Source: Lithodes maja
Lineage: Eukaryota; Arthropoda; Malacostraca; Decapoda; Lithodidae
Assembly: GCA_037953745.1 (NCBI GenBank)
Contig: JBAKBP010003207.1
Span: 62,001-126,000 of the forward strand
Length of the DNA: 64,000 nucleotides
Direction of reading: 5' to 3'
Shown: positions 21,552 to 31,686 of the stretch, piece by piece
Position numbering within the stretch: position 1 is the first letter of the stretch
How the letters are laid out: each line of letters opens with the position of its first letter
Program-made: the position numbers and the translations under genes
The notes under the pieces: generated by a model
What the model was told of the DNA's origin: nothing
Databases searched by the model: none
Seen by the model: only the letters and a program-made list of their open reading frames with translations

Positions 21552-23008
21552 TAACTTTCAAGGTCGATATTCAGTGTTCGATGACCATGATCCCTCCAGA
21601 CTTTGTTGATGAGTGTGGACTACAAGACCAGTTTGTAGAAAACCATCTCTTAGTAGGATGTATGAGGTTGGTTGACAACCGTGACATAGTGTTTGAGGGT
21701 GGTCTGGTTCTGTGGCCTTACTTGGGTGTTTTTTCCAATAAGACCAGGTGTAACTGCCCATTAGGTGCGGACATTCTTATGACCCACCATACAACTATTG
21801 ATATGTCTGCTGATTCCCCACATCTAATCATTCAGGATTTACACGAGACTCCCTTTCCCAAACGACCAATTCCTATTACAGTACTATTAACCCGGGAGCT
21901 GCGGGGAGACTCTTAAGAGTTCCCCCGGCGGACTGCGGGAAGACTCTCCTGAGTAAGTAAAATTAAAAATCAACTTTTGACATCGAAAAAAAAAAAAAAA
22001 TTTATTTTTATTTTTTTATTTTTTTTTTTTTTTTGGCCCCTGGGCCATGCAAAATCTCAGTCCTCTACCTCCCCTCCTTCCCCACTTTCCTCCTATCCCT
22101 CAGTTATCACCTATTTTCCCTATTATTCCCTTATTCTGAGGTATATTTTCGTGCTAACATTAGCGAGTTGCAAGCAGGGTGTTGTCATCACTGATGGCAA
22201 TCGAGTGCAAGAGAGAGAGAGAGAGTATCGATCGACTGTGTCGCAGTGGCCTTGGGGAAAATTGGCGGGAAGGTAGCTTGCCTCACCCATACATTATACA
22301 ACTCGCGGGCTATATCTCCGATTTTGACCATCCAAACGCTGTTTTCACTCGTTTTATTGTTGTTTCAGGTTAATACCTTTATAATCAACCCATAATAGGC
22401 GCATATGGATAATTATTAATGCTATTAATGGTACAATGAATATTTTAGTGACGGAAACACCTCAAATACGTCAGCACAGGGGGAGGTTTTCAATTACCCC
22501 CGTGCGCACTTCAGAGGTTAATCATCGCACCGTTGATGTAAACTTTGATACGGGAGCAACCAATGTTTTCTTTACCAGAGGCGTTTCTAAGCATCTGTGT
22601 TTGTCGTCTGCAAGACTGTTTTAAGCAAAATTTTATGGGCGTTGTTGATTCAACTTTCTGAAAGCAAAACAATTGATATGTATTACCCAAAAGTATCTCT
22701 TTGTTTTGATAACATTAAAGTAACTCAGGGCACTATTTATAGAATGAGATGTAGACAACCTATCGTTAATTGGCATGTCGGTGCTCAAAGAACTAAAATA
22801 TATAAATATGACTCAATACGGCCACAGAATAATGGAAGACCTTGTCCCTGACGTTGTAAAGCTATGTAAAAAAGAAGAGCGAATGAAGCTCAAGGTTTTT
22901 GGGATTATCAAGCCTGAGGTAACTCCAAAAACTACCGGTACTGGTAACAAATCTTCCTCCAAAAGTAAGAGTGTCAAGAACAAGAAAAAGGGAAAAGGAA
23001 AAATATAA
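21551..23008 (+). pseudogene. Decayed tandem retropepsin paralogue
   Basis: This is homologous to 5047-5982. Domain 1 reads FKVDIQCSMTMIP, FEGGLVLWPYLGVFSN and PLGADILMTHHTTID. After a 0.5 kb interruption, domain 2 reads VNFDTGATNVFF, MYYPKVSLCFDN and IGMSVLKELKY, and the tail is Lys/Ser-rich (SKSKSVKNKKKGKGK). The catalytic-type Asp residues of both domains are retained, but several frameshifts break the ORF (for example near 21550, 22620 and 22780). The wording around the interruption suggests rearrangement: 'ETPFPKRPIPIT' before it and 'ETPQIRQHRGRFSIT' after it both match the same inter-domain linker. Confidence 0.75.
21889..22436. repeat. AT-rich interruption of the retropepsin paralogue
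   Basis: It starts TTAA/CCCGGGAGCTGCGGGG and contains poly(A)/poly(T) runs and an ATCTCCGATTTTGACCATCC stretch. CTATTAA occurs at both edges. The left tip resembles the TTAA/CCC ends of the elements at 25175 and 30444, but the right tip does not, so I do not assign a family. Confidence 0.4.
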
Positions 23009-23154
23009 GTAGCCTAATGCTGATACATATATACATTTATACATACAGTAATACATCTATACATACATGCAAGTTTAAAGACTGCTTAGGCCTATTGGTG
23101 ACCAGAAATTATGTTTTGTTGATTTACAATAATACAGTATTGTATATACTCAGG

Positions 23155-23235
23155 CACATAACCCATAGCTGGGGGTGGCCGACTCGAGACAGAGCCCGAA
23201 CAGGGACAACACGACACAACATAAAAAAAACAAAA
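23155..23235 (+). repeat. Dispersed repeat fragment (CAGGCACATAACCCATAGCT family)
   Basis: It shares the CATAGCTGGGGGTGGCCGAC core and GAGACAGAGCCCGAACAGGG with 58950-59290 (+) and 33990-34270 (-). Here only the head is present, followed by an A-rich tail. Confidence 0.75.
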
Positions 23236-23504
23236 TGATAATAAAAATAAAGCGTTACCAGCATAATAATAGTATTCTCAGTACTGTATGCTTCCAAGGT
23301 AAAGCTATCTCCGGTGAAATAAGTTTACAAATGTGTAACTTCCTAACTCTATCAGTGTTACTATGACTTAATTCTTCCTTATTTTCTGTCTACAGTATTG
23401 TTTGATGATTAAATATACCGTTTAGGAAGGATGTAAGAAAGTCAAAGGTTTAATTGAGACAGTTTAAAATCTTTGATAAATCAGGGAGGGTTCTGTGGGG
23501 GCGC

Positions 23505-23570
23505 TTGGTTATGGCCTTGCTCGGGTCCTTGGGGCTGTTCAGTCAGACAGCCTGGGGAACAACAACGCAA
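23505..23570 (+). repeat. Isolated LINE 3' terminus
   Basis: It reads GGCCTTGCTCGGGTCCTTGG, GGCTGTTCAGTCAGACAGCC and TGGGGAACAACAAC, matching the last 60 bp of the (AAC)n-tailed LINEs. No RT coding sequence is attached. Confidence 0.7.
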
Positions 23571-23611
23571 ATTTAAAGACAGAGTGCTCCACACGAAGTG
23601 CGGTTCCGGTC

Positions 23612-23860
23612 TCATGTCCTAATGGTGGCGCTCCAGGCATCCCTGTTCAGAGCTGCCTCACTTGTCAGGTTCTTTGATTCAAGATCAGACCGCAAGGTCT
23701 GATCCCACGTCTTCCTTGGTCTGCCCTTTGGTTCAGCTCCCTCCATGTTCATGAATTTGCATCTTTTCACCCAACTTAATTCATCCATCCTCTCCAGTTT
23801 TCTAGCCCATGGACTGCGAAGGTCTTCTCGGAAGCCACAGTATTTAAAATGTGTAAACAT
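23612..23860 (-). pseudogene. RTE-type RT C-terminal remnant
   Basis: An 82-residue minus-strand frame contains KLERMDELSWVKRC, GAEPKGRPRKTWDQTLRSDL and LNRDAWSATI. This is the post-RT 'H-x-x-R-M-D...GRPKKTW' signature seen at the ends of many RTE-like ORFs. No other part of the element is adjacent. Confidence 0.65.
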
Positions 23861-24111
23861 AGCCCTTCAAAAACCATGCCAGTGCTGGGAAATGTTTGAA
23901 ATTTGGGTGACACATAGAAAGCAGTGGTATCTGTCCATACCACATCCTCCACTCCTTCCACACTCTATACCCCACCCCCTTTACCTCCCTCAACTTGGCC
24001 TTTTATTTTGCACATGTTGTAGCAGTTCATGGGCTACCCAAGTACTGTACTGTATTCTTATAATAATAATAGTTCTTAAAGCTAGCGCATGCTAAGCAAG
24101 CTGAGGATTGC

Positions 24112-25764
24112 CCAACCGCCAACGATTTAATACATATTTATTTTCGGTTTCCACGCATCCAATACCAAGCTACACCCTTTCTGGTGTACGGAACACTAAA
24201 AAAGCAATGGGGACACTTTAATAATGATAATATGAGTCAAAATATAAAGACAACTTGGTTGCGTTCGTGGAAGTAGCGTCGCTTTGTTTACTTTGCGCTC
24301 GGAGTGACTTCCCGGCGCCTTGTTGGTCAACTTAAAATGGCTAAGCTTATAACCAGTTGTTGGGTCCATTTTTTTATAAAGACTTGCGTTATAGGCCGTG
24401 GGATACAGGACAGGGTTGAGGGGGGGGCAGACCTCACCCCCCACCCCGTGAATTATAATAATCGTCATATATGTGGCCAGCAGGGGGCAAGTAAAACAGC
24501 TGGCCGTAACCTCGAGCGTCCTGGGTAAACAAACCGCGACGACGGACTCCCGCCGCCGATTTTCGGCACAAACGCCCGTTTTATTCTCGTCGAAAACCAC
24601 ATTTAAAAAGTGATTATATCGTTTTCAATACTATTACCGGACCAGAAAAAGGTGTAGCTTGGTGTTGGATGCGTGGAAACTGAAAAAAAAAAAATTAAAT
24701 CCTTGGTGGTACCTGTCAAATAGGTGTCCAGTAACTAAAATCGTACCATAACTTTTTAAATGTGGTTTTCGACGAGAATAAAACGGCGCGTTTGGGCCGA
24801 AAATCGGCGGCGGGAGTCCGTCGTCGCTTCGGATCGTCGCAGTTTGTTTACCCATGACGCTCGAGGTTACTACGGCCAGCTGTTTTACTTGCTCCCTGCT
24901 GGCCACATATATGACGATTATTATAATTCACGGGGGGTGGGGGGGGGGGGGGGGAGACCCCCCTCAACCCGTATCCTGTATCCCACGGCCTATAACGCAA
25001 GTCTTGATAAAAAAATGGACCCAACAACTGGTTATAAGCTTAGCCATTTTAAGTCAACCGCCAAGGCGGGACCGGGAAGTCACTCTGAGCGTAAAGTAAA
25101 CAAAGCGACGCTACTTCCACGAACGCAACCGAGTTGTCTTTATATTTTGTCTCATACAGTATTATCATTATTAACCCTCGTGACCCGGGCTGCCTTTCCA
25201 AAGGACGGAGGTCGTATCCGGGCGATCTGGCCAAAAAACGTCTAGGCCTAGGCTACTGTATCTTTGTTATTTTAACTGCTAGAAATTTCCCACGCATCTA
25301 TAAATGTAGTGCGGTTTTCAATCTGTAGACTGGCATTGAGTAGAGCTCTGTAAGTCAACTGGTTCAGTTGTGATGATGATTTCCGTGGAGCAAATGTTGC
25401 CGCGATGTTGACAATATCGGAGCTTTTCAGACACTAATTTTGTCTGACGTCACAACAATATAACATTGATCCGACGTCTCCTTATTGTTTTCGGAGGTGC
25501 GGTGACGCAACGATCGGCTTTGTTTACATGCGTCGGACGCACGGCGTTCAGACCAAGCTGAATAGGCTTTCAAGCTTACGGATTTTAACAGGACACCCGG
25601 GTTCCTGCCCATCTGCCGCGGTGTCATTTTAACATGCTGCCCGGGCCAGGAAGGTTAAAGTGTCCCCATTACTTTTTTAGTGTTTCGTACACCAAAATAG
25701 GGTGTAGCTTGGTCTTGGATGCGTGGAAACCGAAAAAAAATATGTATTAAATCGTTGGCGGTAC
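24112..25764. repeat. Large fold-back repeat with arms of about 490 bp
   Basis: The left arm 24112-24600 pairs with 24757-25170 plus 25655-25764. The arms share CAATGGGGACACTTTA, GCGTCGCTTTGTTTAC, CGTGGGATACAGGACAGG and TTCTCGTCGAAAACCACATT. The spacer (24601-24756) also contains GTGTAGCTTGGTGTTGGATG, repeated directly at 25700-25720. The right arm is split by a TTAA element. Neither strand carries a supported gene; the open frames here are inverted-repeat artefacts. Confidence 0.8.
25175..25654. mobile_element. TTAA-flanked, piggyBac-like MITE
   Basis: TTAA lies at 25171-25174 and 25655-25658. The inverted ends are CCCTCGTGACCCGGGC and GCCCGGGCCAGGAAGG. The uninterrupted sequence survives in the opposite arm of the fold-back at 24217-24222 (CACTTTAATAATGA), which verifies the insertion point. 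No transposase is present. Confidence 0.75.
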
Positions 25765-25944
25765 CTGTCAAATAGGTGTCCAGTAACTAAAATCGTACCA
25801 AATCTACAGTTAGGCCCTAGGGGCTAGGCTACCCCTATTTTTTTATTATTTTCCTTTCGAAACTGGGTCTTTTTTTAGTCTTACCATAGGCTAGCCTATG
25901 AAAGCCTATTGATGTTAGAATTGTGGGAGTCTGGAGAAAGCAGC
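25765..25944. other. No gene seen
   Basis: This is short AT-rich sequence between the fold-back element and the LINE tail. Confidence 0.5.
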
Positions 25945-26660
25945 CCCAAAGTTGTTGTTGTTCCCCAGGCTGTCTGGCCGAACAGCCCCAAGGTCTCGAG
26001 CAAGGCCAAGGCCATAAACGAGCGCCCCCTCCAAATCCTCCCTGCTTACCACTAACAAAGCCCGGGTGACCGAAGCCACTCCAAGGCAGGGAGCTGAGGA
26101 GGGTGCGGGAAATGCCCGGGAAACCAAAGCCCCACCCAAGGCCCTGTGCCCATCAGCAATTATGAAGGGAAAGTGGAGGGGTAAGGGAAAAATGTGACAC
26201 TTTGGCTCCCAATCTGCCAACTTCTAGGTTTTTTTTTTTTTTTTTTTTTTTTTCTATGTGATTGAGGGAGGCAAAAGGCATAACTGCCTATAGCGAGTGC
26301 CTCCCCCATAGTTGAAAGAGTGACAGGGCCAAAATCAAGGGACGTTCGAGCCAAAATGCCTGGACACACGGAGTTTGAAGCAATTTAAGTCATAGGAAGA
26401 GGGAAAGACTGATTCTGGGAGAGAGTTCCAGAGCTCAGCTGTTGAGTAGAAGAAAGTTTGAGAGTAACGTTTCACTCGTGGGTTGGAGAGTTGCACAGAG
26501 TAGGGGTGGGATTGAGTTGCAAGACGGGTACCACGTGCCCTACGTAAAGGAGGTGGTATGCACTGGGATAGCTCTGAGGAACACTGATTATTATAGTAGC
26601 GATAGAATAGCGAGAGAGGTTGGCAGTAGGGAGGTCAATCCACGGAAAAGACGCCGCCAC
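25945..26660 (-). pseudogene. LINE 3' end: ORF2 C-terminus, UTR and (AAC)n tail
   Basis: Read on the minus strand from about 26570 to 26330, one frame gives IPPPLRRARGTRLATQSH, YSTAELWNSLPESVFPSSYD and FKLRVSRHF, a typical LINE ORF2 carboxy terminus. An A-run (26228-26252 as T on +) and a UTR follow. The end is GGGGCTGTTCGGCCAGACAG, CTGGGGAACAACAAC at 26000-25945, the same terminal 50-60 bp as the (AAC)n LINEs. The RT core is missing. Confidence 0.65.
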
Positions 26661-27107
26661 TTGAGATCTAGAAGATATATAAGTAAAAGGAACAGTCAGA
26701 GTAAGCTATGGGTATGGCAGAGATCGCTCAGTTCTCACTCGGATAGACCAGCCCATCACCACATGACTAGAACCCAATCCTCTCAGCATCAGCTAGGAAA
26801 GGCCCTAGAAAGCCACCTTTGGCGGGGGGATAGCTCCCCTATTTCAACTCCTTTCGGGGTTGGGCACCCGCTCTCAAAGTTAAGTTAGGTTGTCATGTTA
26901 GATTAGCCTAATGCTTCCATTGAAAATGAGAGTCGGCTGCCATGTAAACAAAGTAGGAGACCGCCCCCCCCAGCACCCGAAAAATAGGCCTACTCCCAAA
27001 ATCCCATAACATTTCTTATAGGCCTTAGTGTCCAAGTTGTGCTAGTTAGCAACAAAAACATTCACAAGAAGTAAATAACCAAGCAGTTGAGAATGTGAAA
27101 AGACAGC
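26661..27107. other. No gene seen
   Basis: This is unique-looking sequence upstream of the jockey-like LINE ORF1. Any 5' UTR or promoter of that LINE would lie here, but I cannot mark its edge. Confidence 0.4.
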
Positions 27108-28250
27108 ATGGACAACAAGACAAACAACTGTGCAGCATGTGGATTGGGTGATGATCTAACCCACACCATTCGATGTGACGATTGCAAAGACTGGATCCAC
27201 TTCTACTGCACACAACTTCCACTATACCAGCTAGTGTGCCTATTGAAAACAAACAGGAAGTACACATGTGAGAAATGTTGTGCATCAAAGTACAGTGATG
27301 ATGACTGGGCAAAAGATGCCCAGGAAGCCATCAACAGACAGGCAAGTGCAAAGAAAAAAACTGACTCTGTCACTCAAGGGATACAACCAGGTCAGTCACT
27401 GTCTAGCCCACCTCAGATATCCACTTCCACCCAAACTAGTCCCCTGGAGGTACCTGAGAATGTGTTGGGGAGCACTTCCACCCAAACTAGTCCTCCAGAG
27501 GTACCGGTACCTGATGATGTGTTGGGGAGCACACCAGCGGATATTGACTTGAGTAACCTCCCACTGGTAAGTCAAAACTCTCAAGAACAAGAAGACCAAG
27601 GCCACAGGACTAGCACACAAAAACAAGACCACGGCCAGAGGACTAATACACAAGATGATGACCAAGACAAAGATCGTAGAACAACAAACACACATAGAAA
27701 ATCTGTATGGAGATACTACAAGAAAGGTATATGCAAATTTGGTGCTACTGGTACAAATTGCCCCTTCAGCCACCCCCGCTCTTGTGAGAAGTTTTTAAGA
27801 AATGGACATGGCGACCACGGATGCAAGCAGGGAAATAAATGCAAATACCTTCATCCTCACATCTGCAATAGCTCTTGGCAAAACAAGGAATGCTCAAAGC
27901 CAAACTGCAACTACCCTCACCTAAAGGGGACCAAAAGAACAAAACAGCAACCCCAAAACACACCCGTCACAGTGACACAAGCATCCCACTCAAACCAAGG
28001 GACAAGAGAGCAAACACAAACAGTTGTAAGCAGTGACACCCAAGGTACATCGACTGATTTTTTAGGTATGATGAGAGAAATGAGGAGCACCGTCCTCACA
28101 CTAATGCGGACAGTAGAAGAACAAGGCAAATGGATGACAAGCTTATCAACAAGTCTACCTCATGTGCCTCAAAGCCCACTCCCAGTACAGATGCAGGTAG
28201 CTCCAACACATCAGCCCCAGGGCCCAACCCCAGTACCAGTCCCCACATGA
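27108..28250 (+). CDS. LINE ORF1: PHD finger plus CCCH zinc fingers
   Basis: This is a 380-residue intact ORF. The N-terminal PHD-type C4HC3 finger has C8, C11, C23, C26, H31, C34, C54 and C57. A low-complexity linker (100-195) includes a duplicated STSTQTSP.EVP block. Three CCCH-like fingers follow at 209-271: C209/C218/H222 (first Cys missing), C226/C239/C245/H249 and C253/C262/C267/H271. The C-terminus is Gln/Pro-rich with a short helix (LMRTVEEQGKWM). ORF2 starts within about 35 nt downstream. In a retrotransposon this protein would bind element RNA through the CCCH fingers; the PHD could target chromatin. Both roles are inferred. The lack of lesions contrasts with the decayed ORF2. Confidence 0.8.
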   Translation: MDNKTNNCAACGLGDDLTHTIRCDDCKDWIHFYCTQLPLYQLVCLLKTNRKYTCEKCCASKYSDDDWAKDAQEAINRQASAKKKTDSVTQGIQPGQSLSSPPQISTSTQTSPLEVPENVLGSTSTQTSPPEVPVPDDVLGSTPADIDLSNLPLVSQNSQEQEDQGHRTSTQKQDHGQRTNTQDDDQDKDRRTTNTHRKSVWRYYKKGICKFGATGTNCPFSHPRSCEKFLRNGHGDHGCKQGNKCKYLHPHICNSSWQNKECSKPNCNYPHLKGTKRTKQQPQNTPVTVTQASHSNQGTREQTQTVVSSDTQGTSTDFLGMMREMRSTVLTLMRTVEEQGKWMTSLSTSLPHVPQSPLPVQMQVAPTHQPQGPTPVPVPT

Positions 28251-30050
28251 CCCCTTGGCTATCTCACACAAATCCTCAAGCCCAAAGACTCTATTAGAAA
28301 GCATCCTCATTGGCAACATACAAGGTCTCTTCCCGAGATCAAACAAAAGTAAGCTACCTTTCCTCACAGAACTTGCAAAACTAGAGTATACATTTATTGC
28401 CCTAACCGAATCCCATCGTAACTGTAACATAAACAACACAGAAATAGGGATAGAAAACTATGTAGCCTTTAGAGCGGATAAATAAAACAGGTCTCACGGA
28501 GGAGCAATAACATACATTAGAAATGACATTCCTACAAATGTAAGGGAATTACTTTCTTACTCAAATGGAGTGGTGGAAATACTAGCAGTACACATCATAA
28601 AATGATCAACTGTCCTTGTAAATATATATCGCCCCCCAAACTGCAGCAAAGAAAAATTTACCGAGGTCACAGAAAAATTGAAAGCCTGCCTGATATCACT
28701 GCCCCCACCACTCCCAGAGCTGATCATCACTGGTGACTTCAATCTACTAATAATTAAGTGGCCAAGGGCTCAAGTAGAAGGAGGAAGTAGAGAGGATCAG
28801 GAACAGGCCAGGTAACTGCTAGAACTAGCAAACCAGTTCTTCCTCCACCAAGAAATAAACAAAGCTACGCGACAAAATAATATCCTAGACCTCCTATTCA
28901 CCAACAATCACGAGTTAATACATGCATACACTGTGCAGAAGACCATCTTTTCAGACCACAGTCACAACAAACAAGAAGAAGAATAAACCGAAGACGGTCT
29001 AACCCATTTAAGAAAGCTTAACTTCAACAGTGAAAACATAAACTGGGAGACCTTGAACAATGATTTTGTATCTGTAAACTGGGAGCACATCATGGAAGAC
29101 AAAGACCCAGATGAAATGTTGAAAATTCTAACAGAAAATATCTTTGAGATATGCTCAGCTCACATACCTTCAAAATCACAGAAGAGGACAAACAGAAGCA
29201 CTGACATACCAAGGGACAGAAAAATTCTCATGAGAAAGAGAACTAACATAAGAACACAATTAGAGGCCACACCGTCAAGAGGTCTTAGCATCCCGTATTG
29301 AAACAATCGAGCAAAACCTAAAAAAGTCCTACGAAGCTCAGCGGAAAAGAGAAGAACAACAGGATGTGTCAACAATTAAGACAAACCCAAAATTCTTCTT
29401 TAGTTATGCCAGGAAGTTTGCCAAATCGAATACACCTGTGGGGCCCCTTATTACTGCAGACGGAGAATTGGAGGAGGACCCTGAAAAAATATGTAGCATT
29501 CTAGCACATCAGTATGAATCAGTATTCAGCATCCCTAACCAGGACAAAATAATAACAGAACCACAACGTTTCTTCACCGTAAACACCACACCTAACCAAC
29601 CAGCACTACAGGATATAGACTTCACAGAGGAAGACTTCAAGGCAGCAATTAAAGAACTGAGATTAAACTCCTCAGCAGGTCCAGACAATATCCCATCAAA
29701 GCTACTCATCAACTGTAAGGAAAGCCTTGCCCATCCCCTCTACCTTCTATGGAAGCACGCTATTGATACTGGCACTGTCCCAGCCAAAGCAAAAGAAGCC
29801 AACATAACACCTATACACAAAGGAGGCGAGAGAGAACTAGCCAAAAACTACAGACCAGTGGCCCTCACCTCACATGTCATCAAGATCTTTGAAAAAACTG
29901 TAAGAGACAAAATATACTCTCACTTAGAAAATCAAAACTTATTGAATACTGGCCAACATGGTTTTCGAAAGGGGAGATCGTGTCTTTCCCAACTCCTCCA
30001 GCAATACGACAACCTACTACACGAACTTGCCAAGGGTCAGAATGTAGATA

Positions 30051-31686
30051 CAGTCGACGCTCGATTTAACGGACTAATAGGGGGGAGACCGAGTCCGTTG
30101 CTGGAAAATTGCCTTCGGATTTTTTTTTTTTTTTTTTTTTTGTGATTGAGGGACACGTTGTGCTGTAATGTCCCTGAAAACATAATAAAGGTCGTATTTG
30201 TCATTGATATGATAAATTTCACATGGAGGAAAAAAAAAAAAAAAAGGAAGGATATCCCCGCCGCTGTAGGCCTACTCCCTCCCCTCCCCGTCCCGGCCTC
30301 AACCCCGACCCCGTTACTGTGATAATGTTGATAAGCCTTGTGCTACACCCTATTGATAATGCAAAACTATTGAACACACTTAAAAGTGTATGTTATTTGG
30401 TCTCTATATAATCTGTGAATCATTTCCGATATGATAGAATTAACCCTCCAGCCCCGGCTATGTATTATATATATATTCCTCGAAACCCGGGTGTTTTGGC
30501 CGAAAAACGTCTAGGCTAGGCTACCGTATATGTGTTAATCTGACTGCTTCCCGCATTCCCGCGCATCCCCAAGCGTAGCTGTGTTATTTACCTGTAGAAT
30601 GGCATTAAGTAGAGCTCTCTAAGTCAACTGGTTGAGTTGTGATGATGATTTCATTGGAGATAACTTTATGGCCAAAACAGCCACTTTACACTACTTTTCG
30701 ATACTTAACAACAACATACAGGCACACACGAAAGCGACGCTCTCCTTCTTGTGGCCGGAGATGCGGGGCGTCGGTCCAGCCGGCTGTTGTTTACATGCGT
30801 CGGACCGACGCCTCGCACACGAAGCTCACAGGCTTTCAACCACTGGGCGTTCAAGAGCCCTTCCGGGCAGCTGTTATATGCTTTTTTATGGGCGTTCAAG
30901 AGCCCTTCCGTGGTGAGAGGGTTAAAGATTTTTTTTTCCACCAACTCATAATCAGCAAAAACAACAAATGGCAATTAAAAACATGTTATAATATTTCCCC
31001 ATCATTTTGTGTATACCGTGGGGAAAAAAAAAAAAAAATCTATCAAACGTGAATCTCCCGTCTCGGAAGCTTGGCGCCTAGACGGAGGGGAGGGTTGAAC
31101 TATTTTTTTGACTATCTTATTTATTGTTTATCTATGTGCTGGAAGGATATTATATTTTTCAATTCCATCGCATTAGAAATGATTCAAGGATTACAAAATG
31201 TCCAAATAAGACATAGTTATGTTAATGTATAGCCTAAGGGATTTAGGTAGGTGCATTAGAGAGATAAATAGATAGAGAGAGAGTGGCTAGGGGCGAGCGA
31301 GCGATAAAATACTAACATATATGAAACAGACTTATGTTTCTGAAAGACAAAGGAGACATTTATATTTACTCTCGTTTTCATTTTATTATTTGTGTTGGAA
31401 GGGTAATATTGTTTTCAATTCCATCGTATTAGAAATGATTCATAGATTAAAAAAAGACCAAATAAGACATACCGGTAGTTATGTTAATGTATAAGGGATT
31501 TGGATAGATAGAAAGAGAGCTGTACAGGGGTTTGCCGGGAAAATGGTGCGCCGCGCCAGCCAATTACCAGACTTTTTTTCGAGCAACAGACTTTGTCCGT
31601 TGCTGGGTCCATTGTCCGACCAACGGACAGAGTCCGTTAAATCCGAAATCCGTTGTATCGGGGTCCGTTAAATCGAGCGTCGACTG
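30051..31686. mobile_element. TA-flanked MITE inside the LINE RT
   Basis: TA duplications lie at 30049 and 31687. The ends are CAGTCGACGCTCGATTTAAC and its exact inverse, finishing GAGCGTCGACTG. The excised host frame reads NVD-T-VFLDFAKAFDKV, so the boundaries are exact. It carries a copy of the roughly 265-bp satellite (31150-31500) and a TTAA element at 30444-30921, and has no transposase. Confidence 0.9.
30444..30921. mobile_element. TTAA-flanked, piggyBac-like MITE nested in a MITE
   Basis: TTAA lies at 30440-30443 and 30922-30925, with ends CCCTCCAGCCCCGG and CCGTGGTGAGAGGG. The pre-insertion sequence, GATAGAATTAAAGATTTTA, is present uninterrupted on the other strand in the related MITE at 42690-42715. 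Confidence 0.85.

Noticed and set aside
24760..25245. ORFs of 134 and 161 residues on opposite strands that resemble each other
   Set aside because: They are the two arms of the fold-back repeat read in mirrored frames, not coding sequence.
26442..26888. 148-residue plus-strand ORF
   Set aside because: It is antisense to the LINE ORF2 C-terminus read on the minus strand.
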